NCBI GenBank assembly: GCA_044463125.1
Contig: JBIQMS010000022.1
Span: forward strand, 1 to 64,000
Direction: 5' to 3'
Source of the DNA: CAYMZZ01 sp044463125
GTDB lineage: Bacteria > Bacteroidota > Bacteroidia > Chitinophagales > Chitinophagaceae
DNA length: 64,000 nt
Every line of letters starts with the position of its first letter. Position 1 is the stretch's first letter. Shown piece by piece: positions 17,637-26,440 of this stretch. The translations under genes were made by a program, and so were the position numbers. The notes beneath the pieces are model-generated. The model searched no databases and was not told the origin of the DNA. It worked only from the letters and a program-made list of their open reading frames with translations.

Positions 17637-19109
17637 ATGAGTCAACATACCGCTACACAGAAGCTCTCGGTGCTGGAGAAAGTAGGTTACAGCCTGGGCG
17701 ACCTGGCCGCCAACCTGATCTTTCAAACCCTGATGGCCTTTCTCGCTTTTTTTTATACGGATATTTATAAGATACCCGCCGACAAAGCCAGTCTCGTGAT
17801 GTTGACGGGTGGGATCATTGGCGCGGTATTCAACCTGTTCATGGGTGCTATTGCCGACCGCACCAACACCAGATGGGGCAAGTTTCGTCCCTGGATTCTA
17901 TGGACGGCCATTCCCTTTGGCGCAATCGCGCTGTTGGCCTTTACGACACCCGATTTCAGTGAGAATGGCAAATTGATATATGCATTCATCACTTACATTC
18001 TGCTGGTAGTGATCTATTCGGCCAATAACCTGCCCTACTCCGCACTGAGCGGGGTGATAACGGGCAGCATGAAAGAGCGCAACAGTCTTTCGTCCTATCG
18101 ATTTGTATCGGTGATGCTGGCGCAGTTTATTATACAGGTGCTCTTATTGCCCCTGGCCATTTCGGTAGGCCAGGGCGACAAGGCCGCTGGTTTTGAAAAA
18201 GTGATGCTCGTATTCGCCATCGTAGGCGTGGTTTGTTTCTTCATCACTTTTCTCACCACGCGGGAACGCATCGCACCGCCACCCAGCCAGAAGACACCGC
18301 TGATACAGGACCTTCGCGACCTGGCTGGCAACCGACCCTGGATCATTATGCTGCTGCTCACCGTGCTGGTATTCATCACACTCGCTTTGAAGGGAGGCAT
18401 GAATATTTATTATTTCAAGTATTTCCTAACCAGCGAAAGCCAGTCCGCTTTTCTATCTGGTATCGGATTCAACAACATGCTCAACTCCCTGAGCAATGTA
18501 TTTGGCGAAGCGGCCTTTGAAGAATTCCGAAAACCGGGAAGCGCGCCCTATGCTACGGCCAGTGTGGTAAGTGCGGCCAGCACCATCGCCATGATCGTGG
18601 GTATCTTTTTTTCCAAACCATTGGCCGACCGTTTTGGAAAGCGGAATGTGTTCGGCATTTTTCTGGCGATATCGGCCATTTGTTTGCTGATGATTTATTT
18701 CCTGAGCGATACCGCTGTGTCGGCCGTCTTCCTGTTGCAGACATTGCATGGCCTGATTTATGGGGTTACCATTCCCCTGCTTTGGGCCATGATCGCCGAT
18801 GTGGCCGACTTCAGCGAGTGGCGGCATAACCGTCGCGCCACCGCCATTATCTTCAGCGCCATGATATTTGGACTGAAGATGGGTTTAAGCCTCGGCGGCG
18901 CGCTGTCTACCTGGTTGCTAAGTCTTTTTGGGTACGAAGGCGATGCCGCCACACAACCCGCATCGGCCATCAATGGCATCCGACTGATGGTAAGTGTATT
19001 GCCTGGACTCATATTTATTGGCGGAGCGGCCCTCTTATTCTTCTATTCGATCAACAAAACACTGGAATCGCAGATAGAAGCTGATCTGAAATCAAGAAGA
19101 ACGACCTGA
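17637..19109 (+). CDS. GPH-family sugar:cation symporter (xyloside transporter)
   Basis: 490 residues with about 12 hydrophobic segments. The opening LSVLEKVGYSLGDLAANLIF and AIADRTNTRWGKFRPWILW are typical of the glycoside-pentoside-hexuronide family, as is PLLWAMIADVADFSEWR. Inner-membrane import of xylo-oligosaccharides or aldouronic acids fits the setting between GH10 and a GH43 that lacks a signal peptide. It differs from the SSS symporter near xylA, so the locus has two import systems. Confidence 0.92.
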   Translation: MSQHTATQKLSVLEKVGYSLGDLAANLIFQTLMAFLAFFYTDIYKIPADKASLVMLTGGIIGAVFNLFMGAIADRTNTRWGKFRPWILWTAIPFGAIALLAFTTPDFSENGKLIYAFITYILLVVIYSANNLPYSALSGVITGSMKERNSLSSYRFVSVMLAQFIIQVLLLPLAISVGQGDKAAGFEKVMLVFAIVGVVCFFITFLTTRERIAPPPSQKTPLIQDLRDLAGNRPWIIMLLLTVLVFITLALKGGMNIYYFKYFLTSESQSAFLSGIGFNNMLNSLSNVFGEAAFEEFRKPGSAPYATASVVSAASTIAMIVGIFFSKPLADRFGKRNVFGIFLAISAICLLMIYFLSDTAVSAVFLLQTLHGLIYGVTIPLLWAMIADVADFSEWRHNRRATAIIFSAMIFGLKMGLSLGGALSTWLLSLFGYEGDAATQPASAINGIRLMVSVLPGLIFIGGAALLFFYSINKTLESQIEADLKSRRTT

Positions 19110-19138
19110 TTATTATTCAACAATTATTAAACGGAACT

Positions 19139-20161
19139 ATGCCGGAAGATCCTATTGATCATATTGACTTTGACGAACTGAACCGCAAAGCGGTTTCAGC
19201 TCCATTGGTATCGCATATTTATACGGCCGATCCATCGGCCCATGTATTCAACGGAAAGATTTATATCTATCCTTCGCATGATGTGGAGGCAGGTATTCCT
19301 TTCGATGACCTCGGTAGTCATTTCGCGATGGAAGACTATCATGTTTTTTCGATGGAAGATCCGGAAGCGGAAGCTACGGACCATGGAGTGGCCCTGCATG
19401 TGCGCGATATACCCTGGGCCGAACGGCAACTTTGGGCACCAGACGCGGCTTATCGCAATGGGCGCTACTATCTTTATTTCCCCGCCAAAAAAGCAGATGG
19501 AATTTTTCAAATAGGCGTTGCTACCAGCGCCAACCCTACCGGTCCTTTTAAAGCAGAGCCCAACCCCATCAAGGGCAGCTATTCCATTGATCCCGCGGTT
19601 TTCATCGACGATGATGGGCAGGCTTACTTTTACTTCGGCGGATTATGGGGCGGTCAATTACAATCATATCGCAATAACCAGTATCATAAAGACCACAGCG
19701 AACCCCAATCGGGAGAACCGGCCCTGGGGCCACGTGTGGCAAAGCTCGCCGACAATATGCTGGAACTGGCAGAGGAAGTGCGAGAAATACAGATACTGGA
19801 TGAGGATGGCCGACCCTTGCTGGCCGGAGATAATGCGCGTCGTTTTTTCGAAGCAAGCTGGGTGCATAAATACAATGGAAAGTATTATTTCTCCTACTCC
19901 ACCGGCGATACGCATTATATCTGCTATGCCGTTGGCGACAACCCTTATGGGCCTTTTACCTATGCGGGCCGTATCCTGGAGCCCGTAGTAGGCTGGACAT
20001 CGCACCATTCCATCTGCGAGTTCCGGGGAAAATGGTATCTCTTTTATCACGACAGCAGCCTGAGCCGTGGCGTCACGCATTTGCGAAGCATCAAGGTAAC
20101 GGAAATCCACCACGATGAAAATGGAAGAATACAAACTATAGAACCCTATGGGAAACCATAG
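19139..20161 (+). CDS. Cytoplasmic GH43 beta-xylosidase/arabinofuranosidase
   Basis: 340 residues with no signal peptide. The five-bladed propeller catalytic residues can be placed as Asp31 (YTADPSAHVF), Asp151 (YSIDPAVFIDDDG) and Glu238 (FFEASWVHKY). The length equals a single catalytic module. Being cytoplasmic and directly after the GPH transporter, it should act on imported xylo- or arabinoxylo-oligosaccharides. Xylosidase and arabinofuranosidase activities cannot be separated from the sequence. Confidence 0.92.
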   Translation: MPEDPIDHIDFDELNRKAVSAPLVSHIYTADPSAHVFNGKIYIYPSHDVEAGIPFDDLGSHFAMEDYHVFSMEDPEAEATDHGVALHVRDIPWAERQLWAPDAAYRNGRYYLYFPAKKADGIFQIGVATSANPTGPFKAEPNPIKGSYSIDPAVFIDDDGQAYFYFGGLWGGQLQSYRNNQYHKDHSEPQSGEPALGPRVAKLADNMLELAEEVREIQILDEDGRPLLAGDNARRFFEASWVHKYNGKYYFSYSTGDTHYICYAVGDNPYGPFTYAGRILEPVVGWTSHHSICEFRGKWYLFYHDSSLSRGVTHLRSIKVTEIHHDENGRIQTIEPYGKP

Positions 20162-20175
20162 ATAATACTTAAGAA

Positions 20176-21831
20176 ATGAAAAAACGATATTTTCCGCTGC
20201 TATTCACTCTATTGATAAGTGCCGCAGCCAGAACACAGGTAGTCACCAATCCCATCCTCGCAGGCTTTTATCCCGACCCCAGCATTTGCAAGGCCGGCGA
20301 TGATTACTATATCGTCAACTCGTCCTTCTCCTATTATCCGGGACTTCCCTTGTTTCACAGCAAAGACCTGTTGAACTGGGAACTGATTGGCTATGCCATG
20401 GACAGGCCAAGCCAACTCAATCTCGACAGTTCGGGTATATCGCGCGGCCTGTATGCGCCGTCTATTCACTATCACGACGGACTATTCTATATCGTTTGTA
20501 CCGAGGTAACAAGGCTGGGCAATTTTGTGATCACGGCCAAAGATCCCCGTGGTCCCTGGTCGGATCCTGTTCGGTTACCGGAAGTAAATGGAATTGACCC
20601 GTCGCTTTATTTTGATGATAATGGCAAATCCTATATTGTTTTTAACAGCATTCCGCCGAATAATATTTCCCAGCATCCTGGCCACCGGACCATCCGCATG
20701 TTTGAGTTTGACCCAAAGACACTGAAAGTAAAGGGTGAAGAAAAACTTCTGGTGAATGGCGGTACGGATATGGCGAAAAAACCGGTTTGGATCGAAGCCC
20801 CGCATATCCTGAAAAAAGACGGATGGTATTATTTGATTTGCGCGGAAGGGGGCACGGGGTACAATCATTCCGAAGTGGTATTTCGTAGTCAATCGCCCGA
20901 AGGTCCCTGGATTTCGTATGAAAAGAATCCCATCCTTACGCAGCGGCACCTGGATCCTTCGAGACCCGATCCGGTAACCACAGCCGGCCATGCCGATATG
21001 GTGGAGGGCCCCGACGGAAAATGGTGGGCCGTATTCCTGGCCTGCCGCCCATACGAAGGCGACTACTACAATACCGGCCGCGAAACTTTTATCGCCCCCG
21101 TAGTATGGCGTAATGGCTGGCCCGAATTCGACCTGGGTGGAGATGTCGTGAAATACAACTACCCCATCAATGCTAAAAAGAACCCGAATACCGAACACTT
21201 CAATGGCAACTACCATTTCAGGGACGATTTTACAGCGCCTGAATTGAATAAGCGCTATCGCTTCTACAGAACAGTGCGCGAACAATGGTATCAATATGAT
21301 GCCAAACAGGGAGAGCTCAGGCTGCAGTTGCGGCCGCAAAGCATTACCGGCCGTGGCAATTCCGCCTTTGTGGGTTTTCATCAGCCCCATTTGAAAGGCT
21401 ATGCCGCCACCCAGCTTTCATTTCAGCCAAAGGCCGACAACGAAAAAGCCGGACTCCTGATCTTTCAAAATGAGAAAGCGCATTATTTCATTTGTCAATC
21501 GCTGGAGCAGGGAAAACCAGTCATTCAACTCTACAAAGCCGATACGCTGATACAAAGCCAGACCCTTGCTAATTATAAAGCTGAAGCCATCCGGTTTAAG
21601 ATTGAAGCCCGTACCGACAGCTACGCATTTTTCTATGCCGTTGCGGATGGCGAATGGCAACTGCTATACGATAAAGTGGATGCCCGTGAGCTGAGCACCA
21701 AAAGTGCGGGTGGATTTACAGGTTGCCTCTATGCACTCTATGCCACATCCAATGGAAAACCGGCCAGCAATACGGCCCGTTTCAATTGGTTTGAAGTGAA
21801 AAATGACGACGAGGTATATAAGAAGAGATAA
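20176..21831 (+). CDS. Secreted GH43 beta-xylosidase with C-terminal beta-sandwich
   Basis: 551 residues. A signal peptide is followed by the catalytic module: Asp34 (FYPDPSI), Asp141 (VNGIDPSLYFDD) and Glu207 (WIEAPHIL). The C-terminal ~200 residues form the concanavalin-like module usual for two-domain GH43 xylosidases and arabinofuranosidases (FRDDFTAPELNKRYRF, VGFHQPHLKGYAATQLSF). It is periplasmic and starts 14 bp after the first GH43, so side-chain and end trimming is covered in two compartments. Confidence 0.93.
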   Translation: MKKRYFPLLFTLLISAAARTQVVTNPILAGFYPDPSICKAGDDYYIVNSSFSYYPGLPLFHSKDLLNWELIGYAMDRPSQLNLDSSGISRGLYAPSIHYHDGLFYIVCTEVTRLGNFVITAKDPRGPWSDPVRLPEVNGIDPSLYFDDNGKSYIVFNSIPPNNISQHPGHRTIRMFEFDPKTLKVKGEEKLLVNGGTDMAKKPVWIEAPHILKKDGWYYLICAEGGTGYNHSEVVFRSQSPEGPWISYEKNPILTQRHLDPSRPDPVTTAGHADMVEGPDGKWWAVFLACRPYEGDYYNTGRETFIAPVVWRNGWPEFDLGGDVVKYNYPINAKKNPNTEHFNGNYHFRDDFTAPELNKRYRFYRTVREQWYQYDAKQGELRLQLRPQSITGRGNSAFVGFHQPHLKGYAATQLSFQPKADNEKAGLLIFQNEKAHYFICQSLEQGKPVIQLYKADTLIQSQTLANYKAEAIRFKIEARTDSYAFFYAVADGEWQLLYDKVDARELSTKSAGGFTGCLYALYATSNGKPASNTARFNWFEVKNDDEVYKKR

Positions 21832-21849
21832 ACGCTAAAAAATAATAGC

Positions 21850-24468
21850 ATGAAAAATTGGATCATCGCCGCCCTGCTGGGTGCCGGCCTTATGGGTCAT
21901 GCACAGGAATATCGTTCCTATCCCATGTGGAATCCTGATCTGCCGCTGGAGCAGCGGGTTAACGACGTTGTGGGCCGCCTCACACTGGAAGAGAAAGTGG
22001 CGCAGATGTTGAATTCAACACCCGCTATTCCCCGCCTCGGCATTCCGGCTTACGACTGGTGGAACGAAGTATTGCATGGGGTGGCACGCACACCCTTTAA
22101 GGTAACTTCCTATCCTCAGGCAATTGGCATGGCCGCTACCTGGGATAGCAGTTCCCTCAAAACAATGGCCGATTATTCCGCCAACGAAGGAAGGGCCATC
22201 TACAACGAGGCACTGAGGCTGGGTCGCACCAATGAGCGTTACCTGGGTCTTACCTATTGGACACCCAATATCAATATCTTTCGCGATCCACGTTGGGGAC
22301 GAGGGCAGGAAACCTATGGCGAAGATCCCTTTCTTACCGCCATGCTCGGAGCCGCCTTTGTGCGCGGTTTGCAGGGCGATGATCCCAATTACCTGAAAGC
22401 GGCAGCCTGTGCCAAACATTTTGCCGTTCACAGCGGACCCGAACCAAGCCGCCACTCCGATAATTTCAACCCCAGTGTGTATGATCTTTGGGATACTTAT
22501 CTGCCAGCCTTTCGCGAGTTGATCACCAAAGCCAATGTGGCCGGTGTGATGTGTGCTTACAATGCCGTGGACACCCAGCCCTGTTGTGCCAACGATCAAT
22601 TGATGAACGATATCCTTCGCAAGCAATGGAATTTCACCGGTTATGTTACTTCCGATTGCTGGGCCATCGACGATTTTTTTAAATACCATAAAACCCATGC
22701 GAACCCCACGGTATCGGCCGTGGATGCGGTGATGCATGGTACCGATATTGAATGCGGACAAACCGTTTACAAAACACTGGTGGACGCGGTAAAGACCGGG
22801 CTGATTACCGAAGCGCAGCTCGATGTTTCGCTGCGTCGCCTGTTCACCATCCGCTTCCGGCTCGGGATGTTTGATCCAACCTCCCGTGTAAAGTTTGCGC
22901 AAACATCCATGGATGTGCTGGAATCGAAACCCCATCAGCAACATGCATTGAAGATGGCCCGACAATCGATAGTCTTGTTGAAAAATGCATCGAATACTCT
23001 TCCCCTGAAAAAGAAATTGAAAAGAATCGCGGTAATAGGTCCCAATGCCGATAATCCCATTGCCGTGCTCGGCAACTATAATGGTACACCTTCCGGGGTG
23101 GTAACATTGCTGGAGGGCATTCGCGAAAAGCTGGGGCCTTCGGTGGAAATCATTTATGAGAAGGCAATCAATTTTACCAACGACACCCTGCTGCTTTACA
23201 AAGACTATAGCCCATTCTATAAAATAGATGGAACCACAGGCGTGAAAGCGGAATATTTCAACAACGAAGAACTCGAAGGCCAACCTGTGGTTACCCGCAT
23301 GGAAAAAGATATTGACCATCTCTGGGCCGAAGGTGAATTGCCGGCGGCGGGGATGAAACCCAGCCATTTCTCCGCCCGTTACAGCACCATTTTCACAGCA
23401 CCCGCTGATGAACTCCTCACATTTGAAGTGAGTGCCGACGATGGTTACCGCATGTATGTTGACGATTCGCTTTACATCAATGCCTGGTTGCGCAACCGCT
23501 GGGGACCTCGCCAATTGAAGTTGCAGGTTCAAAAAGGAATACAATACCGGCTGCGGCTCGAATACCATCAGAGCGTGGGCAGCGCTTCCGTACGACTGAA
23601 ACCAGGCGAATATGTGAAGACCAATTTTGCCGGCCTCGCGCAAAGACTGAGCAATGTGGATGCGATCATATTCGCAGGCGGCATTTCGCCACAACTGGAG
23701 GGTGAGGAAATGCCGGTGAACGCACCAGGCTTCAACGGTGGTGACCGCACCAGCATTCAATTGCCCGCTGTGCAAACAAATTTGCTGAAAGCCCTGCACC
23801 AAACAGGTAAGCCCGTAATTTTTGTGATGATGACCGGCAGCGCCATCGCCATTCCCTGGGAGGCGGAAAACCTTCCGGCTATTGTGAATAGTTGGTATGG
23901 CGGACAAAGCGCGGGCACGGCCATCGCCGATGTATTGTTTGGCGACTATAACCCGGCGGGCCGCCTGCCCGTCACATTTTACAAAAGCGATGCCGACCTG
24001 CCGGATTTTATGAGCTACGATATGCGCAACCGCACCTATCGCTATTTCAAAGGACAGGCGCTCTATCCATTTGGTTATGGGCTTAGCTATGCACGCTTTC
24101 ACTATTCCGATATCAAAGTACCCAATTCATTGAAAGCCGATCAACCCCTGCAGGTATCGGTTTGGGTGGAAAACAAAAGCGACCGCGATGGGGATGAAGT
24201 GGTGCAGCTCTATATCAGTTATCCCGATTACAAAGGACGTGCCCCACTTCGTGCGCTGAAGGGATTCAAGAGGATTCATTTGAAAGCAGGCGAGCGTAAG
24301 CAAATTCAGTTTACCCTGATGCCCGATGATCTTGCTTTGGTGGATGAAGCCACAGGCCGATCCTTTGTACCCAAAGAAACCATTCGCATCAGCCTGGGAG
24401 GCGGCCAGCCCGATCAGGCTATTGCCGGCAGCAGCAATATCATTTCCGCATCCACAAAAATCAATTAA
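21850..24468 (+). CDS. GH3 beta-xylosidase/glucosidase with PA14 insert
   Basis: 872 residues with a signal peptide ending in GHAQ. The first domain has the nucleophile Asp269 in VTSDCWAID and the substrate-binding KHFAVHSGPE. A PA14 domain (about 465-600: GVKAEYFNNEELEG, FEVSADDGYRMYVDD) interrupts the second domain, and an FnIII-like tail closes the protein (VVQLYISYPDYKGRAP, LKGFKRIHLKAGE). In this operon beta-1,4-xylosidase is the most likely activity. It is periplasmic. Confidence 0.94.
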   Translation: MKNWIIAALLGAGLMGHAQEYRSYPMWNPDLPLEQRVNDVVGRLTLEEKVAQMLNSTPAIPRLGIPAYDWWNEVLHGVARTPFKVTSYPQAIGMAATWDSSSLKTMADYSANEGRAIYNEALRLGRTNERYLGLTYWTPNINIFRDPRWGRGQETYGEDPFLTAMLGAAFVRGLQGDDPNYLKAAACAKHFAVHSGPEPSRHSDNFNPSVYDLWDTYLPAFRELITKANVAGVMCAYNAVDTQPCCANDQLMNDILRKQWNFTGYVTSDCWAIDDFFKYHKTHANPTVSAVDAVMHGTDIECGQTVYKTLVDAVKTGLITEAQLDVSLRRLFTIRFRLGMFDPTSRVKFAQTSMDVLESKPHQQHALKMARQSIVLLKNASNTLPLKKKLKRIAVIGPNADNPIAVLGNYNGTPSGVVTLLEGIREKLGPSVEIIYEKAINFTNDTLLLYKDYSPFYKIDGTTGVKAEYFNNEELEGQPVVTRMEKDIDHLWAEGELPAAGMKPSHFSARYSTIFTAPADELLTFEVSADDGYRMYVDDSLYINAWLRNRWGPRQLKLQVQKGIQYRLRLEYHQSVGSASVRLKPGEYVKTNFAGLAQRLSNVDAIIFAGGISPQLEGEEMPVNAPGFNGGDRTSIQLPAVQTNLLKALHQTGKPVIFVMMTGSAIAIPWEAENLPAIVNSWYGGQSAGTAIADVLFGDYNPAGRLPVTFYKSDADLPDFMSYDMRNRTYRYFKGQALYPFGYGLSYARFHYSDIKVPNSLKADQPLQVSVWVENKSDRDGDEVVQLYISYPDYKGRAPLRALKGFKRIHLKAGERKQIQFTLMPDDLALVDEATGRSFVPKETIRISLGGGQPDQAIAGSSNIISASTKIN

Positions 24469-24497
24469 GATATCTGCACCAACAAAGCATATATAGC

Positions 24498-26435
24498 ATG
24501 AAGAGATTCTCACTCTATACCTTCATTGCACTTTGTGCAATGAAGGTGGACGCACAACTCAAACTTCCCGCCATTGTTCGCGACAGCATGATCCTTCAAA
24601 GAGATCAACCGGCTCAGATTTGGGGATGGGCAGGCGCAGGCCAAAAGGTAACGGTGCAGTTTAATCAAAAAAAATACAGCACAAAGGCCGATCAGTCGGG
24701 AACCTGGAAACTGGAATTGCCCGCTACCAAAGCAGGCGGACCCTATACCATCCAGATACGCGCGGGCAGGGAAAGCATCTCGCTACGCGAAGTATTGTTT
24801 GGAGACGTGTGGTTTTGCAGTGGCCAAAGCAATATGGTGCATCAACTGAATATTCATGATGTAACCTATGCAAAGGATATAGCCGATGCGAACTATCCGG
24901 CTATTCGCCAGTTTTGGGTGCCCACTCTTGCCAGTATCGAAGGCCTGCAAAAAGATATCCCAGCCGGCCACTGGCAGCCCGCCGTAGGCGAGCAGGTGCG
25001 TCCTTTTTCTGCGGTTGCTTATTTCTTTGCCCTGAAAATTCACCAGCAATACAATGTGCCGATTGGAATTATCAACGCAAGCGTTGGTGGCACGCCCATC
25101 GATGCATGGATGAGTGAGCAGGGACTGACCGAATTTCCTGAACAATTGAAACGGATCGCCGACAATAAAGCGACGATGAAAAATCCACCTGCCAATCCTC
25201 CGCGAAGCCAGGGCAACCGACCCGCACCGCCTTTGGATCCGGGACTGGCCAATAGTCCTGCCTGGTATCAACCCGATTACCAACCCAAAGGATGGAAACG
25301 GATACATATTCCGGGTTATTGGGAAGACCAGGGCATACGTGACCTGAATGGAACGGTATGGTACCGAAAATGGATTGATATACCAGCATCGGCAACAGGT
25401 AAACCCGCTCGTGTTCATATGGGACGGATTGTAGATGCGGATGAGCTTTATATTAATGGCATCAAGAGAGGTAATACCACTTATATGTATCCGCAGCGCC
25501 GCTATCATATCCCCGCTGATGCACTGAAACCTGGACCCAACCTCTTCGTGATACGTGTGACCAACAACTTTGGGAAGGGTGGCTTTGTGCCTGATAAACC
25601 CTATTGCCTGGTTGCCGGAAACGACACCCTCTCGCTCAGTGGCGATTGGGAATACAAAGTAGGAACGGTATTCCCAGCTTTTCGACCGGGTAGAGGTGGA
25701 GGCGGAGCCGGAGCTATTAACCCGCAACAGCAACCTACCGGACTCTATAATGCCATGGTAGCGCCTTTTACAAACTATACTTTGCGTGGCATATGCTGGT
25801 ACCAGGGCGAAAGTGATACAGGCCGCCCGGAAATGTACCGGAACCTGATGCCGGCCCTTATCCGCGACTGGCGTCAGCAATTTGGTCAGAACAAGCTCAC
25901 TTTTCTCTATGTGCAATTGCCGGGCTTTATGGATTATAGCTACCATCCCATGGAAAGTAACTGGGCCATGCTGCGTGAGGCGCAACTGCAGGCTTTATCG
26001 GAACCCAACACCGGCATGGTAGTAGCCATTGACCTCGGGGAATGGAATGATATTCATCCCGACAATAAAAAAGACGTGGGTGAAAGGCTGGCGCTGATTG
26101 CCCTGAACAAAGAATACGGTGAAGAAATAGTGTATTCAGGCCCACAGTTTGAAAAAGCCGAGCTGAATAATGGAAAGATCATTATTCGTTTCACCCATAC
26201 CGGCAGCGGATTAACCACAAGCGATGGAGAGCCGCCAGCGGAATTTGCCATCGCGGGCGAAGACAAAAAATTCGTTTGGGCAAAAACAAGGATTGAAGGC
26301 GACAAAATAATTGTGTGGAGCGATGAAGTGGATCAACCCCGCTATGTACGCTATGCCTGGAGCGATAACCCGGTAAACCCGAATCTCTACAACCGCGAGG
26401 GCCTGCCGGCATCGCCTTTCAGAACGGATAAATAA
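24498..26435 (+). CDS. SGNH-type sialate O-acetylesterase family, probable acetylxylan esterase
   Basis: 645 residues with a signal peptide ending MKVDAQ. The catalytic Ser lies in WFCSGQSNM; the paired block near the end (DLGEWNDIHPDNK) supplies Asp and His. A GH2-like jelly-roll (RIHIPGYWEDQGIRDL) is inserted in the middle. The family name comes from sialate esterases, but inside a xylan operon removal of acetyl groups from xylose is the sensible role. It is 5 bp upstream of the CE4-CE15 gene. Confidence 0.9.
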   Translation: MKRFSLYTFIALCAMKVDAQLKLPAIVRDSMILQRDQPAQIWGWAGAGQKVTVQFNQKKYSTKADQSGTWKLELPATKAGGPYTIQIRAGRESISLREVLFGDVWFCSGQSNMVHQLNIHDVTYAKDIADANYPAIRQFWVPTLASIEGLQKDIPAGHWQPAVGEQVRPFSAVAYFFALKIHQQYNVPIGIINASVGGTPIDAWMSEQGLTEFPEQLKRIADNKATMKNPPANPPRSQGNRPAPPLDPGLANSPAWYQPDYQPKGWKRIHIPGYWEDQGIRDLNGTVWYRKWIDIPASATGKPARVHMGRIVDADELYINGIKRGNTTYMYPQRRYHIPADALKPGPNLFVIRVTNNFGKGGFVPDKPYCLVAGNDTLSLSGDWEYKVGTVFPAFRPGRGGGGAGAINPQQQPTGLYNAMVAPFTNYTLRGICWYQGESDTGRPEMYRNLMPALIRDWRQQFGQNKLTFLYVQLPGFMDYSYHPMESNWAMLREAQLQALSEPNTGMVVAIDLGEWNDIHPDNKKDVGERLALIALNKEYGEEIVYSGPQFEKAELNNGKIIIRFTHTGSGLTTSDGEPPAEFAIAGEDKKFVWAKTRIEGDKIIVWSDEVDQPRYVRYAWSDNPVNPNLYNREGLPASPFRTDK

Positions 26436-26440
26436 TCATT

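Noticed and set aside
22015..24102. Antisense open frame of 695 codons opposite the GH3 gene
   Set aside because: It mirrors the third-position bias of the GH3 gene, has no recognisable domain, and GH3 itself is complete and conserved.
24783..25985. Antisense open frame of 400 codons opposite the SGNH esterase gene
   Set aside because: Shadow of a well-supported gene; no leader, no motif, no ribosome-binding context.
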